From NCBI GenBank assembly GCA_001917585.1, contig MNEG01000100.1:1-56822 (forward strand): DNA of 56,822 bases, in the 5' to 3' direction. Every line of letters begins with the position of its first letter. Position 1 is the stretch's first letter. Position numbers and translations under genes: made by a program. Below are positions 50,143-56,822 of this stretch, piece by piece. The notes beneath the pieces were generated by a model. That model was given only the letters and a program-made list of their open reading frames with translations, did no database searches and was not told the origin of the DNA. The DNA comes from Candidatus Rokubacteria bacterium 13_1_40CM_68_15. GTDB taxonomy: Bacteria; Methylomirabilota; Methylomirabilia; Rokubacteriales; CSP1-6.

Positions 50143-50856
50143 ACCTAGATACGCTCGCTTCAAGCGCTCGTCGCCCAGAAGTTCGCGAGCCGGGCCGGAG
50201 AGCACGAGACGGCCGCTCTCCAGCACGCACGCGCGGTGGGCCAGCGTCAGCGCCTGGCGCACGTTCTGCTCGACGAGGAGAATGGTCACGCCGTCCGCGT
50301 TGATCGTCCGCACCGTCTCGAAAATACGCCCGACGAGCACGGGCGCCAGCCCCAGCGTCGGCTCGTCGAGCATGAGCAGCCGCGGCCGGGCCATCAGCGC
50401 GCGGCCGATGGCGCACATCTGCTGCTCGCCGCCCGAGAGCGAGCCGGCGAGCTGGCCGGCGCGCTCGCCCAGCACGGGGAAGAGCGCGAGGACGTACTGG
50501 AGCGTCCGCTCCTTCTCGGCCCGGGCGCGCTCGGTGTGGGCGCCCAGAAGGAGGTTTTCGCGAACGGTCATGAACGGGAAGAGCCGGCGTCCTTCCGGGA
50601 CCTGCACGATGCCGAGCTCGACGCGGCGGTGCGCGGGAACGGAGGCGAGGTCGGCGCCGTCGAAGAGCACGTGGCCGCCGCGCGGCGCCACCAGCCCGGA
50701 GACGACGCGGATCGACGTCGTCTTGCCGGCCGCGTTGGCGCCGACCAGAGCCACGATCTCCTTGTCGCGCACCTCGAAGGACACGCCGAACAGCGCCTGG
50801 AGATCGCCATAGAAGGCGTCCACGCCCTCAAGCCTGAGCAAGCACGAACTCCTCAC
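50137..50856 (-). CDS. livF: Liv-type ABC importer ATP-binding protein LivF (system 2)
   Basis: A 239-residue ATPase. Walker A GANAAGKTTSIRVVSG, signature LSGGEQQMCAIGRAL, Walker B LLMLDEPTLGLAP and H-loop ILLVEQNVRQ are intact. It is the last gene of the second Liv operon. The stop codon lies inside an 18-base direct repeat. It works with LivG, LivM, LivH and the binding protein encoded at 53410. Confidence 0.94.
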   Translation of the reverse strand: MRSSCLLRLEGVDAFYGDLQALFGVSFEVRDKEIVALVGANAAGKTTSIRVVSGLVAPRGGHVLFDGADLASVPAHRRVELGIVQVPEGRRLFPFMTVRENLLLGAHTERARAEKERTLQYVLALFPVLGERAGQLAGSLSGGEQQMCAIGRALMARPRLLMLDEPTLGLAPVLVGRIFETVRTINADGVTILLVEQNVRQALTLAHRACVLESGRLVLSGPARELLGDERLKRAYLGL

Positions 50857-51553
50857 CCAGGTACGCGTCGACGACGCGGCGATCGGCGACGATCTGAGCG
50901 GGCGTGCCCTCGGCGATCTTCTCGCCGTGGTGGAGCACGACGATGCGCTGGGCCAGCCGCATCATCGCCGCCATGATGTGTTCGATGACGACGACGGTCA
51001 GGCCCTCGGCATGGAGACGGCGGATGAGGTCGACCATGCCGCCGAGCTCGGTCGGGTTGAGGCCGGCCATGACCTCGTCGAGGAGCAGCACGCGCGGCCG
51101 GGTGGCGAGCGCGCGCGCCACTTCCAGGCGCTTGCGGAGCGCGATGGGAAGCGCCCGGGCGCGGGCCGTAGCGTAGGGCGCGAGGCCGCAGGCGTCGACC
51201 ACGCGCTCGGCGTCGGACCGGGCGGCTCTCACGCCCGGCGTGCGCGTCAGCGCGCCGATCATCACGTTGTCGACGACGGAGAGATTTCCGAACGGCTTGA
51301 CGATCTGGAACGTCCGGGTGAGCCCGAGCCGGCAGATGTCGTGGGGCGCGCGGCCGGTGACGTCGCTGCCGGCGAAGAACACGCGCCCCTCCTCGGGCCG
51401 GTAGTAGCCGGCGACCACGTTGAAGAGCGTCGTCTTGCCGGCGCCGTTGGGCCCGATGATGCCGACGAGCTCGTGCTCGCGCACGTCGAGCGAGACGGCG
51501 CGGACCGCCGTCAGGCCGCCGAAGCGCTTGGTGACGCCCTCAAGCGTGAGCAC
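50828..51553 (-). CDS. livG: Liv-type ABC importer ATP-binding protein LivG (system 2), atypical signature
   Basis: A 241-residue ATPase. Walker A is GPNGAGKTTLFNVVAGYY and Walker B is VLLLDEVMAGLNP, with Val rather than Pro after DE. In the signature region ALPIALRKRLEVARALATRP, Ala takes the Gly position of LSGGQ-type motifs. The terminal VIEHIMAAMM region carries the H-loop His. Overlaps LivM by 14 bases. Confidence 0.93.
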   Translation of the reverse strand: MLTLEGVTKRFGGLTAVRAVSLDVREHELVGIIGPNGAGKTTLFNVVAGYYRPEEGRVFFAGSDVTGRAPHDICRLGLTRTFQIVKPFGNLSVVDNVMIGALTRTPGVRAARSDAERVVDACGLAPYATARARALPIALRKRLEVARALATRPRVLLLDEVMAGLNPTELGGMVDLIRRLHAEGLTVVVIEHIMAAMMRLAQRIVVLHHGEKIAEGTPAQIVADRRVVDAYLGEEFVLAQA

Positions 51554-52532
51554 GCGCCCCTCGGGCGCCGGCCGCCGCCCGCGCGCGCAGGCGCGCCGCG
51601 ATCCCGGTCAAGCCCTCGGGCGCCCAGCGCACGACGAGGATGAGGGCGGCGCCATAGATCACGAGATAGATGCCGGTGAAGCCGGTCTTCATTCCCGCGA
51701 AGGTCGCTCGCAGATACGTCTCGAGCACGGTGATCAGGATGGAGCCGAGGTACGGGCCGAGCGCGGTCCCGATACCGCCGATGATCGTGTTGAGCGCGAA
51801 CCGCACCGAGAGATCCACCGAGAACACGTACGCCGGGTCCACGAAGCCGACGTACTGCGCCCACAGCGTGCCGCACACCGACGTCAGGGCGGCGCTCACG
51901 GTGACCGCGATCACTTTGAGCGCCCGGGTGGCGATTCCGAGCGCTTCGGCGGCGTCCTCGTCCTCGCGCACGCCGGCGAGCTGATAGCCGATGCGCGAGT
52001 GCTCCAGATACACCTCCACGCCGTAATAGAGGATGGCGACGGCCAGCGCCATGTACACCCACGCGACGTGACCGAGGCCCAGCGTGGCGAAGCCGGGCCG
52101 GAACGGCACCGGGATGCCCTCGCCGCCCGCGGTGAACCCGCGCCAGCGGCTCACCGCGATGAGCAGGACCTGCGACAGCGCGATCGTGGACAGCGCGAAG
52201 TACGGTCCCTTGAGGCGGTTGGACAGAAATCCAATGATCAGGCCGGCCCCGATCGAGATGACGACGCCGAGGAGCATGCCGAGCCAGGGGCTCTTCCCGA
52301 ACCGCGTGACCATGAGCGCGCCGGCGTAGGCCCCGATCCCGAAGAACGATGCGTGGCCGATCGATACCTGGCCGGCGTAGCCGCCGGCCACGTTCCACGC
52401 CGCCGAGAGCGCACCCCACAGGAGGATGAGCACGAGACTGTCGAGGAAGAACGCGTCGCGGATCACCAGCGGCACGACGGCGGCGCCGCCGAACAGCACG
52501 ACGGCGCCGGCGTGGCGCGTGAGAGCGGTCAT
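51540..52532 (-). CDS. livM: Liv-type ABC importer permease LivM (system 2)
   Basis: A 330-residue permease. The family region is GYAGQVSIGHASFFGIGAYA, followed by LSNRLKGPYFALSTIALSQ and the coupling loop GYQLAGVREDEDAAEALGI, all characteristic. About nine hydrophobic helices. Its ATG sits on the stop of LivH with a one-base overlap. Confidence 0.94.
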   Translation of the reverse strand: MTALTRHAGAVVLFGGAAVVPLVIRDAFFLDSLVLILLWGALSAAWNVAGGYAGQVSIGHASFFGIGAYAGALMVTRFGKSPWLGMLLGVVISIGAGLIIGFLSNRLKGPYFALSTIALSQVLLIAVSRWRGFTAGGEGIPVPFRPGFATLGLGHVAWVYMALAVAILYYGVEVYLEHSRIGYQLAGVREDEDAAEALGIATRALKVIAVTVSAALTSVCGTLWAQYVGFVDPAYVFSVDLSVRFALNTIIGGIGTALGPYLGSILITVLETYLRATFAGMKTGFTGIYLVIYGAALILVVRWAPEGLTGIAARLRARAAAGARGARAHA

Positions 52533-53446
52533 CAGGCGCCGAGCGTTTCCGAGCCGCGCTGGCCGAAGAGCCCGGCGGGGCGGAACACCAGGACGAGGAT
52601 GAAGAGCAGGAAGTAGAAGATCTCCTTCCAGGCGATGCCGAAGACGTACGAGCCGGCCACTTCGACGGCCGCGACGATCAGGCTGCCGATCAACGCGCCG
52701 GCCATGTCGCCAAGGCCGCCCAGCACCACGACCACGTAGGACAGGAGAACGAACTGGAGGCCGGCCGTCGGGTACACCGAATAGAGCGGGGCGACGAGGA
52801 CGCCGGCGGCGCCGACGGCGGCGATGCCGATGGCGAACGTGAGCCGGTACACGCGGTCAGTGTCGATGCCCATCAGGGTGGCCGCGTCCCGATCCTGGGC
52901 GGTGGCCCGCATCACACGGCCAGTGTGAGTCCACTTCATGAACGCGACCAGCGCGACCGTGAGCACGACGGCGATGACGAACGCCACCACCTGCGAGAGA
53001 TTGAACGTGGTGCCGCCGATCCGGAGCGCGACGGAAAGGTGCCAGGGCCGCACGAAGCGGAAGTCGCCGCTCCAGGCCACCAGGGCCACGTTCTGGAGCA
53101 GGATGGAGAGCCCGAAGGTCGTGAAGATCTGCACGTTGTGGGACGCGGTGATGACGCCCTTCATCACGAGCACGTAGGTGACGAGCCCGACCACGAAGAA
53201 GAGCGGGATGGCCACGACGAGCACGAAGTAGGGATCGACGCGCCACAGCGTGAACGACCAGAACGCGAGGTACATGCCGAGCATGAGGAACTCGCCGTGG
53301 GCGAAGTTCACCACGCGCATGATCCCGAAGATGAGCGTCAGCCCCACCGCGATCAGGGCATAGATGCCGCCCAGAAGAATGGTGGAGACGCCGAGCTGGG
53401 CGACTGCGTCTATTTGCGCTGGTCCCAGGGGCCGAGCGGGATCCAC
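52532..53446 (-). CDS. livH: Liv-type ABC importer permease LivH (system 2), unclear start
   Basis: A permease of about 290-304 residues with GLTLIFGIMRVVNFAHGEFL and the coupling loop GRVMRATAQDRDAATLMGID. The conserved sequence starts at IDAVAQLGVSTILL, where the first codon is ATA. The nearest conventional start is a GTG at 53444-53446, 13 codons into the end of the binding-protein gene. I list that GTG, but ATA initiation coupled to the TAG stop (AATAGAC) is an alternative. Confidence 0.85.
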   Translation of the reverse strand: MDPARPLGPAQIDAVAQLGVSTILLGGIYALIAVGLTLIFGIMRVVNFAHGEFLMLGMYLAFWSFTLWRVDPYFVLVVAIPLFFVVGLVTYVLVMKGVITASHNVQIFTTFGLSILLQNVALVAWSGDFRFVRPWHLSVALRIGGTTFNLSQVVAFVIAVVLTVALVAFMKWTHTGRVMRATAQDRDAATLMGIDTDRVYRLTFAIGIAAVGAAGVLVAPLYSVYPTAGLQFVLLSYVVVVLGGLGDMAGALIGSLIVAAVEVAGSYVFGIAWKEIFYFLLFILVLVFRPAGLFGQRGSETLGA

Positions 53447-54672
53447 TTGGCCCGGTGTGTCGTGAACTCCTCGGGCCACACGGTGACGAGCTGGCCGTTC
53501 TGCCACTGGAGCATGTAGTGCTGCACGCGCTCGTTGGCGTTCTGGCCCGTCTCGGAGAACTTCACACCCCACCCGTTCATCGTCGATCCCACCGGGAGGT
53601 CGAGGGACATCACCGCCGCGTTGAACTTGTCCGGTTCGTCGGTGCCAGCGCGGTCGAGGACTATCTTGAGGAGCCAGAGACCGGGACCGGCGAGCTGATG
53701 TCCGCCCAACGGGTAGGAGCCGGTGCGCTTCTGGACCGCCTCGCGAAAGTCACGCTCGATCTTCTGCCCCTCGGGCCGGAGTGCCTCGAGGCGGAAGCCG
53801 GGCCCGGGCTCGAGCAGCGCGAACACGCCGTTGGCGTCGTTGCCGAGGGCCTTGCCGAAGTCGGCGCCTCCGTACCCGGTTGCCCCAGCATGGACCAGCG
53901 CTTTGAAGAGGAAGTTCTGCTCCTTCGACTGCCGCCAGAACAGCACGGCGTCGTTGCCGAAGCCGATGTGATGGACGATGTCGGGATTGAGCTGCTTCAG
54001 CTTCAGCACGATCGGCGTCATGTCGTTGATGGTGGTGAAGTTGTAGTAGTCGGTGGCCAGCTCCTGCATGCCGAACTCCTGCTTCGCGCGCTGGCGGGCC
54101 GATTCCGTCACGCCCTGGCCGTAGGAGGAGTCCTCGCTGAGGAAGGCGATCTTGAGCTGGTTGGGCCGGAGATTGAAGCGCGGCGCCAGATGCTTGGCGA
54201 TGAACTCCACGTTGTACCAGCCGAACCCGGTGGCGTCGATCTCCGTGCGATACACGGTCTTGAGCCCGCGCTTGTTGAAGCGCGGGTCGACGCACGAAGT
54301 CTCCCAGTAGATGACGTTGTGGCGGGCCGCCACCTCGCTGGCGGCGCCGCAGAGACGCGACGAGAACGTCCCGACGATGATCTTGACGCCCTCGCGCGTG
54401 ATGAGCCGGTTCGCCTCCGACGCCGCCACGGTCGGATCGGTGGCATCGGCGAGGGCGAAGGTCAGCTTCTTGCCCATCACGCCGCCTCGTTCATTGATCA
54501 TGTCGCGCACGATCTCGAGACCCTCGAGGTGACGCTTGCCCTCGAAGGCGAGCGGACCCGTCAACGGCTCGAGCACGCCGAGCTTGTACTCGCCCGAGAG
54601 CGTCTGGGCGTGGGTGCCCGAGACGAAGAGTGCGCAGGCGAGCGCGGTGAAGGCGACGGCACGATGGCGCAT
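53410..54672 (-). CDS. Liv-type ABC transporter substrate-binding protein (system 2)
   Basis: A 420-residue binding protein, first gene of the second Liv operon. The signal is AVAFTALACALFVSGTHAQ. The mature start EYKLGVLEPLTGPLAFEGKR is a diverged Peripla_BP_6 type, and EDSSYGQGVTESARQRAKQE is the lobe-2 entry. It lacks the C-terminal CxxC of the paralogues at 8338 and 19697 and shares little obvious identity with them. GAGAGGAGG precedes the ATG. Confidence 0.93.
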   Translation of the reverse strand: MRHRAVAFTALACALFVSGTHAQTLSGEYKLGVLEPLTGPLAFEGKRHLEGLEIVRDMINERGGVMGKKLTFALADATDPTVAASEANRLITREGVKIIVGTFSSRLCGAASEVAARHNVIYWETSCVDPRFNKRGLKTVYRTEIDATGFGWYNVEFIAKHLAPRFNLRPNQLKIAFLSEDSSYGQGVTESARQRAKQEFGMQELATDYYNFTTINDMTPIVLKLKQLNPDIVHHIGFGNDAVLFWRQSKEQNFLFKALVHAGATGYGGADFGKALGNDANGVFALLEPGPGFRLEALRPEGQKIERDFREAVQKRTGSYPLGGHQLAGPGLWLLKIVLDRAGTDEPDKFNAAVMSLDLPVGSTMNGWGVKFSETGQNANERVQHYMLQWQNGQLVTVWPEEFTTHRAKWIPLGPWDQRK

Positions 54673-54750
54673 GAACGGCCTCCTCTCGAAGGGAGCGGAC
54701 GGTGCGGCGGTTCTAACATCGCGTCGGCAAAGGTGTCAAGGAGCGCATGC

Positions 54751-54756
54751 TAGACT
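54751..54756 (+). promoter_or_regulatory. Candidate -10 box (TAGACT) of the NUDIX gene
   Basis: TAGACT lies 6 bases before the GTG at 54763 and identical to the ThDP gene hexamer at 4492. Leaderless placement. Confidence 0.35.
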
Positions 54757-54762
54757 CGCCTC

Positions 54763-55308
54763 GTGAGCGACCACGACACGCACCGTGTGCTCGCGCCCGA
54801 GACCATTCGCTTCTGTCCGCTGTGCGCGGGAGCGCTCGGACGCGAGGCGGTGCCGCCCGATCAGCGCGAGCAGGCGGTGTGCCCACGGTGCCGCTTCGTC
54901 TTCTATCTCAACCCGAAAGTGGTCGCCGGCACGATTCCCGAGCAGGACGGCCGGATTCTCCTCACGCGCCGCTCGATCAATCCCGGCCGTGGACTGTGGA
55001 CGTTTCCCGGTGGATTCGTCGACTTCGGTGAGACCGTCACCGACGCCGCCCAGCGCGAGACGCTCGAGGAGACCGGGCTCCGCGTGGAGCTGGCCGGGCT
55101 CCTCAACGTCTACTCGTACCCGAGCTCGCCGGTGATCATCGTCTACCGCGCGCGCGTCACCGGCGGAAATCTGACACCGTGCGCCGAAAACGACGCCCTC
55201 GAGTGGCTCAAGCCATCGGAGATCCCGTGGGAAACGCTGGCCTTTCCATCGACCCGTGACGCGCTGCGGGAGTGGGTGGCCGCGCGGGGCGAGACGCCGG
55301 CCGGCTGA
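54763..55308 (+). CDS. NUDIX hydrolase with N-terminal zinc ribbon
   Basis: A 181-residue protein. An N-terminal zinc ribbon (RFCPLCAGALG and AVCPRCRFVFYLNPK) precedes the NUDIX box GGFVDFGETVTDAAQRETLE, which continues into ETGL, so the full Gx5Ex7REUxEExGU motif is present. This arrangement is that of NADH pyrophosphatase-like and nucleoside-diphosphate-sugar hydrolases. GTG is supported by TAGACT 6 bases upstream. Converges with nothing nearby. Confidence 0.92.
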   Translation: MSDHDTHRVLAPETIRFCPLCAGALGREAVPPDQREQAVCPRCRFVFYLNPKVVAGTIPEQDGRILLTRRSINPGRGLWTFPGGFVDFGETVTDAAQRETLEETGLRVELAGLLNVYSYPSSPVIIVYRARVTGGNLTPCAENDALEWLKPSEIPWETLAFPSTRDALREWVAARGETPAG

Positions 55309-55406
55309 GCGCCGATTCGACGCAGCGCAGCTTGACTCGTGACCGACGACCGTCGAAGATCGCAAACCCACGGTTCATCCCATCATTCATCGTAGTGAGG
55401 TGTTGC

Positions 55407-55607
55407 ATGCAGGATTGGTGGTACGGGATAGAGCACGAGATCCTCGACTGCGTTAGGACCTGCCGTGACGTGACGCCGGCGGAGCTGGCTCGGAAGCTTC
55501 GGATGTCGGAGGCCGGGGTGAACTCGCTCCTGGCGATGATGGCCGCGGAAGGAAAGATCCAGATCCGGGCCGTGGGTGCCGTGCCCGATCACGTGAGCGC
55601 GTGCTGA
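55407..55607 (+). CDS. Small winged-helix-like protein
   Basis: A 66-residue protein with a helix-turn-helix or wing-type core (EILDCVRTCRDVTPAELARK, then LRMSEAGVNSLLAMMAAEGK). Similar to isolated winged-helix domains with no effector domain. ATG has GTGAGG 6 bases upstream. It could be an autonomous DNA-binding regulator; no target is evident. Confidence 0.65.
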   Translation: MQDWWYGIEHEILDCVRTCRDVTPAELARKLRMSEAGVNSLLAMMAAEGKIQIRAVGAVPDHVSAC

Positions 55608-56042
55608 CTAGGCGCGCGAGGGCAACACGAGCGTCGCCTTGCCGGTGACGACCTTGTCGCCCTTCTGATTCTCGGCCCACACCTCGACGTCGACGAGGCG
55701 CACGTCGTCTTTCTCCGACTTGGAGATGACCCGGCCGGTGCAGGTGACGGTGTCCTTGAGCCGCACCAGCGCGGCGAAGCGGACGCCGAGCTTGCGGACG
55801 CTGCCGGCGCCCGCCCAGTCGGTGAGGGCCTGGCCCACCCAGCCCATCGACAGCATGCCGTGGGCGAACACGCCGCCCATGCCGGCCGCGCGCGCGAACT
55901 CCTCGTCCTGGTGGATGGGGTTGAAGTCGAGCGAGGCGCCGGCGTAGCGCGTGAGCTGAATCTGCTGGAGCGGTCCCTTGGTGAGCGGCGGCAGCGCGTC
56001 GCCGACCTGGACGTCCTCGAAGTAGACCCGGCCGTACTCCAC
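55608..56042 (-). CDS. MaoC-family hotdog dehydratase (C-terminal half type)
   Basis: A 144-residue hydratase. ASLDFNPIHQDEEFARAAG has the catalytic DxNPxHxD (R-specific enoyl-CoA hydratase 2 motif), and GVFAHGMLSMGW the conserved HGM. In combination with the FAS1-type gene 20 bases upstream it forms the (3R)-hydroxyacyl-ACP/CoA dehydratase HadAB-like pair. Stops abut the small HTH gene. Confidence 0.92.
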   Translation of the reverse strand: MEYGRVYFEDVQVGDALPPLTKGPLQQIQLTRYAGASLDFNPIHQDEEFARAAGMGGVFAHGMLSMGWVGQALTDWAGAGSVRKLGVRFAALVRLKDTVTCTGRVISKSEKDDVRLVDVEVWAENQKGDKVVTGKATLVLPSRA

Positions 56043-56062
56043 TCAGCCTCGCCTGGCGGCCA

Positions 56063-56518
56063 TCATAGCCGGACCACCGTGACCTGGCGCATGCTCACCA
56101 CGATCTCGCCGGCGCGATCGGTCACCGCGGTCTCGCGCACGACGAACGCCATGGGGCCGCTGCGGCCCGTCTTCTCGTAGACGTCGACGACCCGGGTGCG
56201 GCAGAGGTACGTCTCGCCGGGCACGAGCTGCCGGTGAATCTCGAATTCCTGCTCGCCGTGGAGGAGACGCGAGATGTCGACGCCGAGGTCGCGCAGCAGC
56301 GCGCTGGAGTCGGCGGCCTCGTCCCGGAACGAGATGCCGAAGGTCGGCGGCGCAATGACGTCGCCCCACGGCGAGGCGGCCCCGACCGCGTCATCCATAT
56401 AGAAGGGATTCAGATCGCCGACCGCCCGCGCGAAGTCCTTGATGCGACCGCGCTCGACGGTGACCGGGAAGGGCGGATACTCCTTGCCGCCGATCGCCTT
56501 GTTGACGGCGATCGGCAT
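56063..56518 (-). CDS. FAS1-like MaoC N-terminal dehydratase (HadA-like)
   Basis: A 151-residue hotdog protein: PFPVTVERGRIKDFARAVGD, then SPWGDVIAPPTFGISFRDEA and LLHGEQEFEIHRQLVPGETY, typical of the non-catalytic partner (FAS1_DH_region, MaoC N-terminal) of an hydroxyacyl dehydratase. No catalytic DxNPxH is present, fitting the role of substrate-binding partner to the next gene. Its ATG overlaps the thioesterase stop (ATGA). Confidence 0.88.
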   Translation of the reverse strand: MPIAVNKAIGGKEYPPFPVTVERGRIKDFARAVGDLNPFYMDDAVGAASPWGDVIAPPTFGISFRDEAADSSALLRDLGVDISRLLHGEQEFEIHRQLVPGETYLCRTRVVDVYEKTGRSGPMAFVVRETAVTDRAGEIVVSMRQVTVVRL

Positions 56519-56822
56519 CAGGCCCCGCCCTTCAACATGGCGCGCTCGAGGAACTTCTCCATGTTGAGGACGAGAACCCGCTCGTGCTTGCCTTCGGCGA
56601 TCTTGTCCTTGTCGTCCCACGCCTCGACCGCGAAGAGATAACGCTTGCCGTCGGTCTCCAGCAGCGTGGCCTTGGCGCGGACGTTCATACCGACCGGCGT
56701 CGCCGCCAGATGCCGCATCTCGACCATCGTCCCCACGGTCCCGGCGCCCGCCGGGAGATGAGGCCCGATGACAGCGTGACAGGCGTTCTCCAGCAGGCCG
56801 ACGAGGAACGGCGTGGCCAGGA
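56518..56822 (-). CDS. Hotdog thioesterase (FlK-like), partial at the window edge
   Basis: The frame runs out of the window at its 5' end. About 100 residues are visible: LLENACHAVIGPHLPAGAGT, then VEMRHLAATPVGMNVRAKAT and ERVLVLNMEKFLERAM, matching small hotdog thioesterases related to fluoroacetyl-CoA thioesterase FlK. Hydrolyses an acyl-CoA. It heads the run of three overlapping hotdog genes. Confidence 0.85.
   Translation of the reverse strand, partial: LATPFLVGLLENACHAVIGPHLPAGAGTVGTMVEMRHLAATPVGMNVRAKATLLETDGKRYLFAVEAWDDKDKIAEGKHERVLVLNMEKFLERAMLKGGA

Overview
The window is 56.8 kb of GC-rich, gene-dense bacterial DNA (about two thirds G+C by eye) with no rRNA, tRNA, CRISPR array, transposase or phage gene that I can recognise. 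Gene content points to a soil or groundwater heterotroph of the Candidatus Rokubacteria / Methylomirabilota kind: several branched-chain-amino-acid-type (Liv) ABC importers with paralogous binding proteins, UbiD decarboxylase, MaoC hotdog proteins, acyl-CoA dehydrogenases, a xanthine-dehydrogenase-type Mo enzyme and many stand-alone hydrolases. That placement is inference from content; there is no marker gene to prove it. Both window ends cut through genes, and no gene-free stretch exceeds 300 bases.

Layout. 1-4.1 kb: the end of a Gfo/Idh/MocA dehydrogenase, a proline-rich membrane-anchored protein and an acyl-CoA synthetase broken by a single frameshift. 4.1-8.3 kb: a small aspartic protease, a ThDP enzyme, and convergent cyclase and UbiD genes, then a truncated cysteine-hydrolase remnant. 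8.3-15 kb: a Liv-type binding protein, a beta-hydroxyacid dehydrogenase, an unusual M24 protein, a zinc alcohol dehydrogenase, a class II aldolase and a compact PEP-synthase-like protein. 15-22.7 kb: a BON/DUF1207 protein and a complete Liv importer with two binding proteins and an inserted alpha/beta hydrolase. 22.7-30.6 kb: amidohydrolase, deacetylase, GNAT, hydroxyacid dehydrogenase, aminotransferase, a Rieske-cupin-XRE operon, DoxX, a NYN-LOTUS protein and a sulfite-oxidase-fold Mo protein. 30.8-38.2 kb: membrane protein, hydrolase, CDF transporter, UxaA plus CCG-domain protein, PilZ, ClpS-like, NHL and MaoC genes. 38.2-45.7 kb: a tandem acyl-CoA dehydrogenase fusion, a phosphodiesterase/EEP pair and a two-subunit Mo hydroxylase. 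45.7-50 kb: DUF4410 lipoprotein, methyltransferase, large Abhydrolase and DUF429. 50-54.7 kb: a second complete Liv importer. 54.7 kb to the end: NUDIX, a small HTH protein and three hotdog-fold proteins.

The genes suggest uptake of amino-acid-like, carboxylic or aromatic acids through Liv systems, with intracellular hydrolases, decarboxylase and dehydrogenases processing them to CoA intermediates. Specific substrates cannot be read from the sequence.

The two most interesting non-coding signals are (i) a TANNNT -10-like hexamer placed 6-10 bases before the start codon of about fourteen transcription-unit-leading genes, usually without a Shine-Dalgarno sequence, which implies widespread leaderless transcription and compact divergent promoters; and (ii) a family of GC-rich intergenic hairpins with the consensus TCGGAGGGGGC/GCCCCCTCCGA that follows stop codons at four places.
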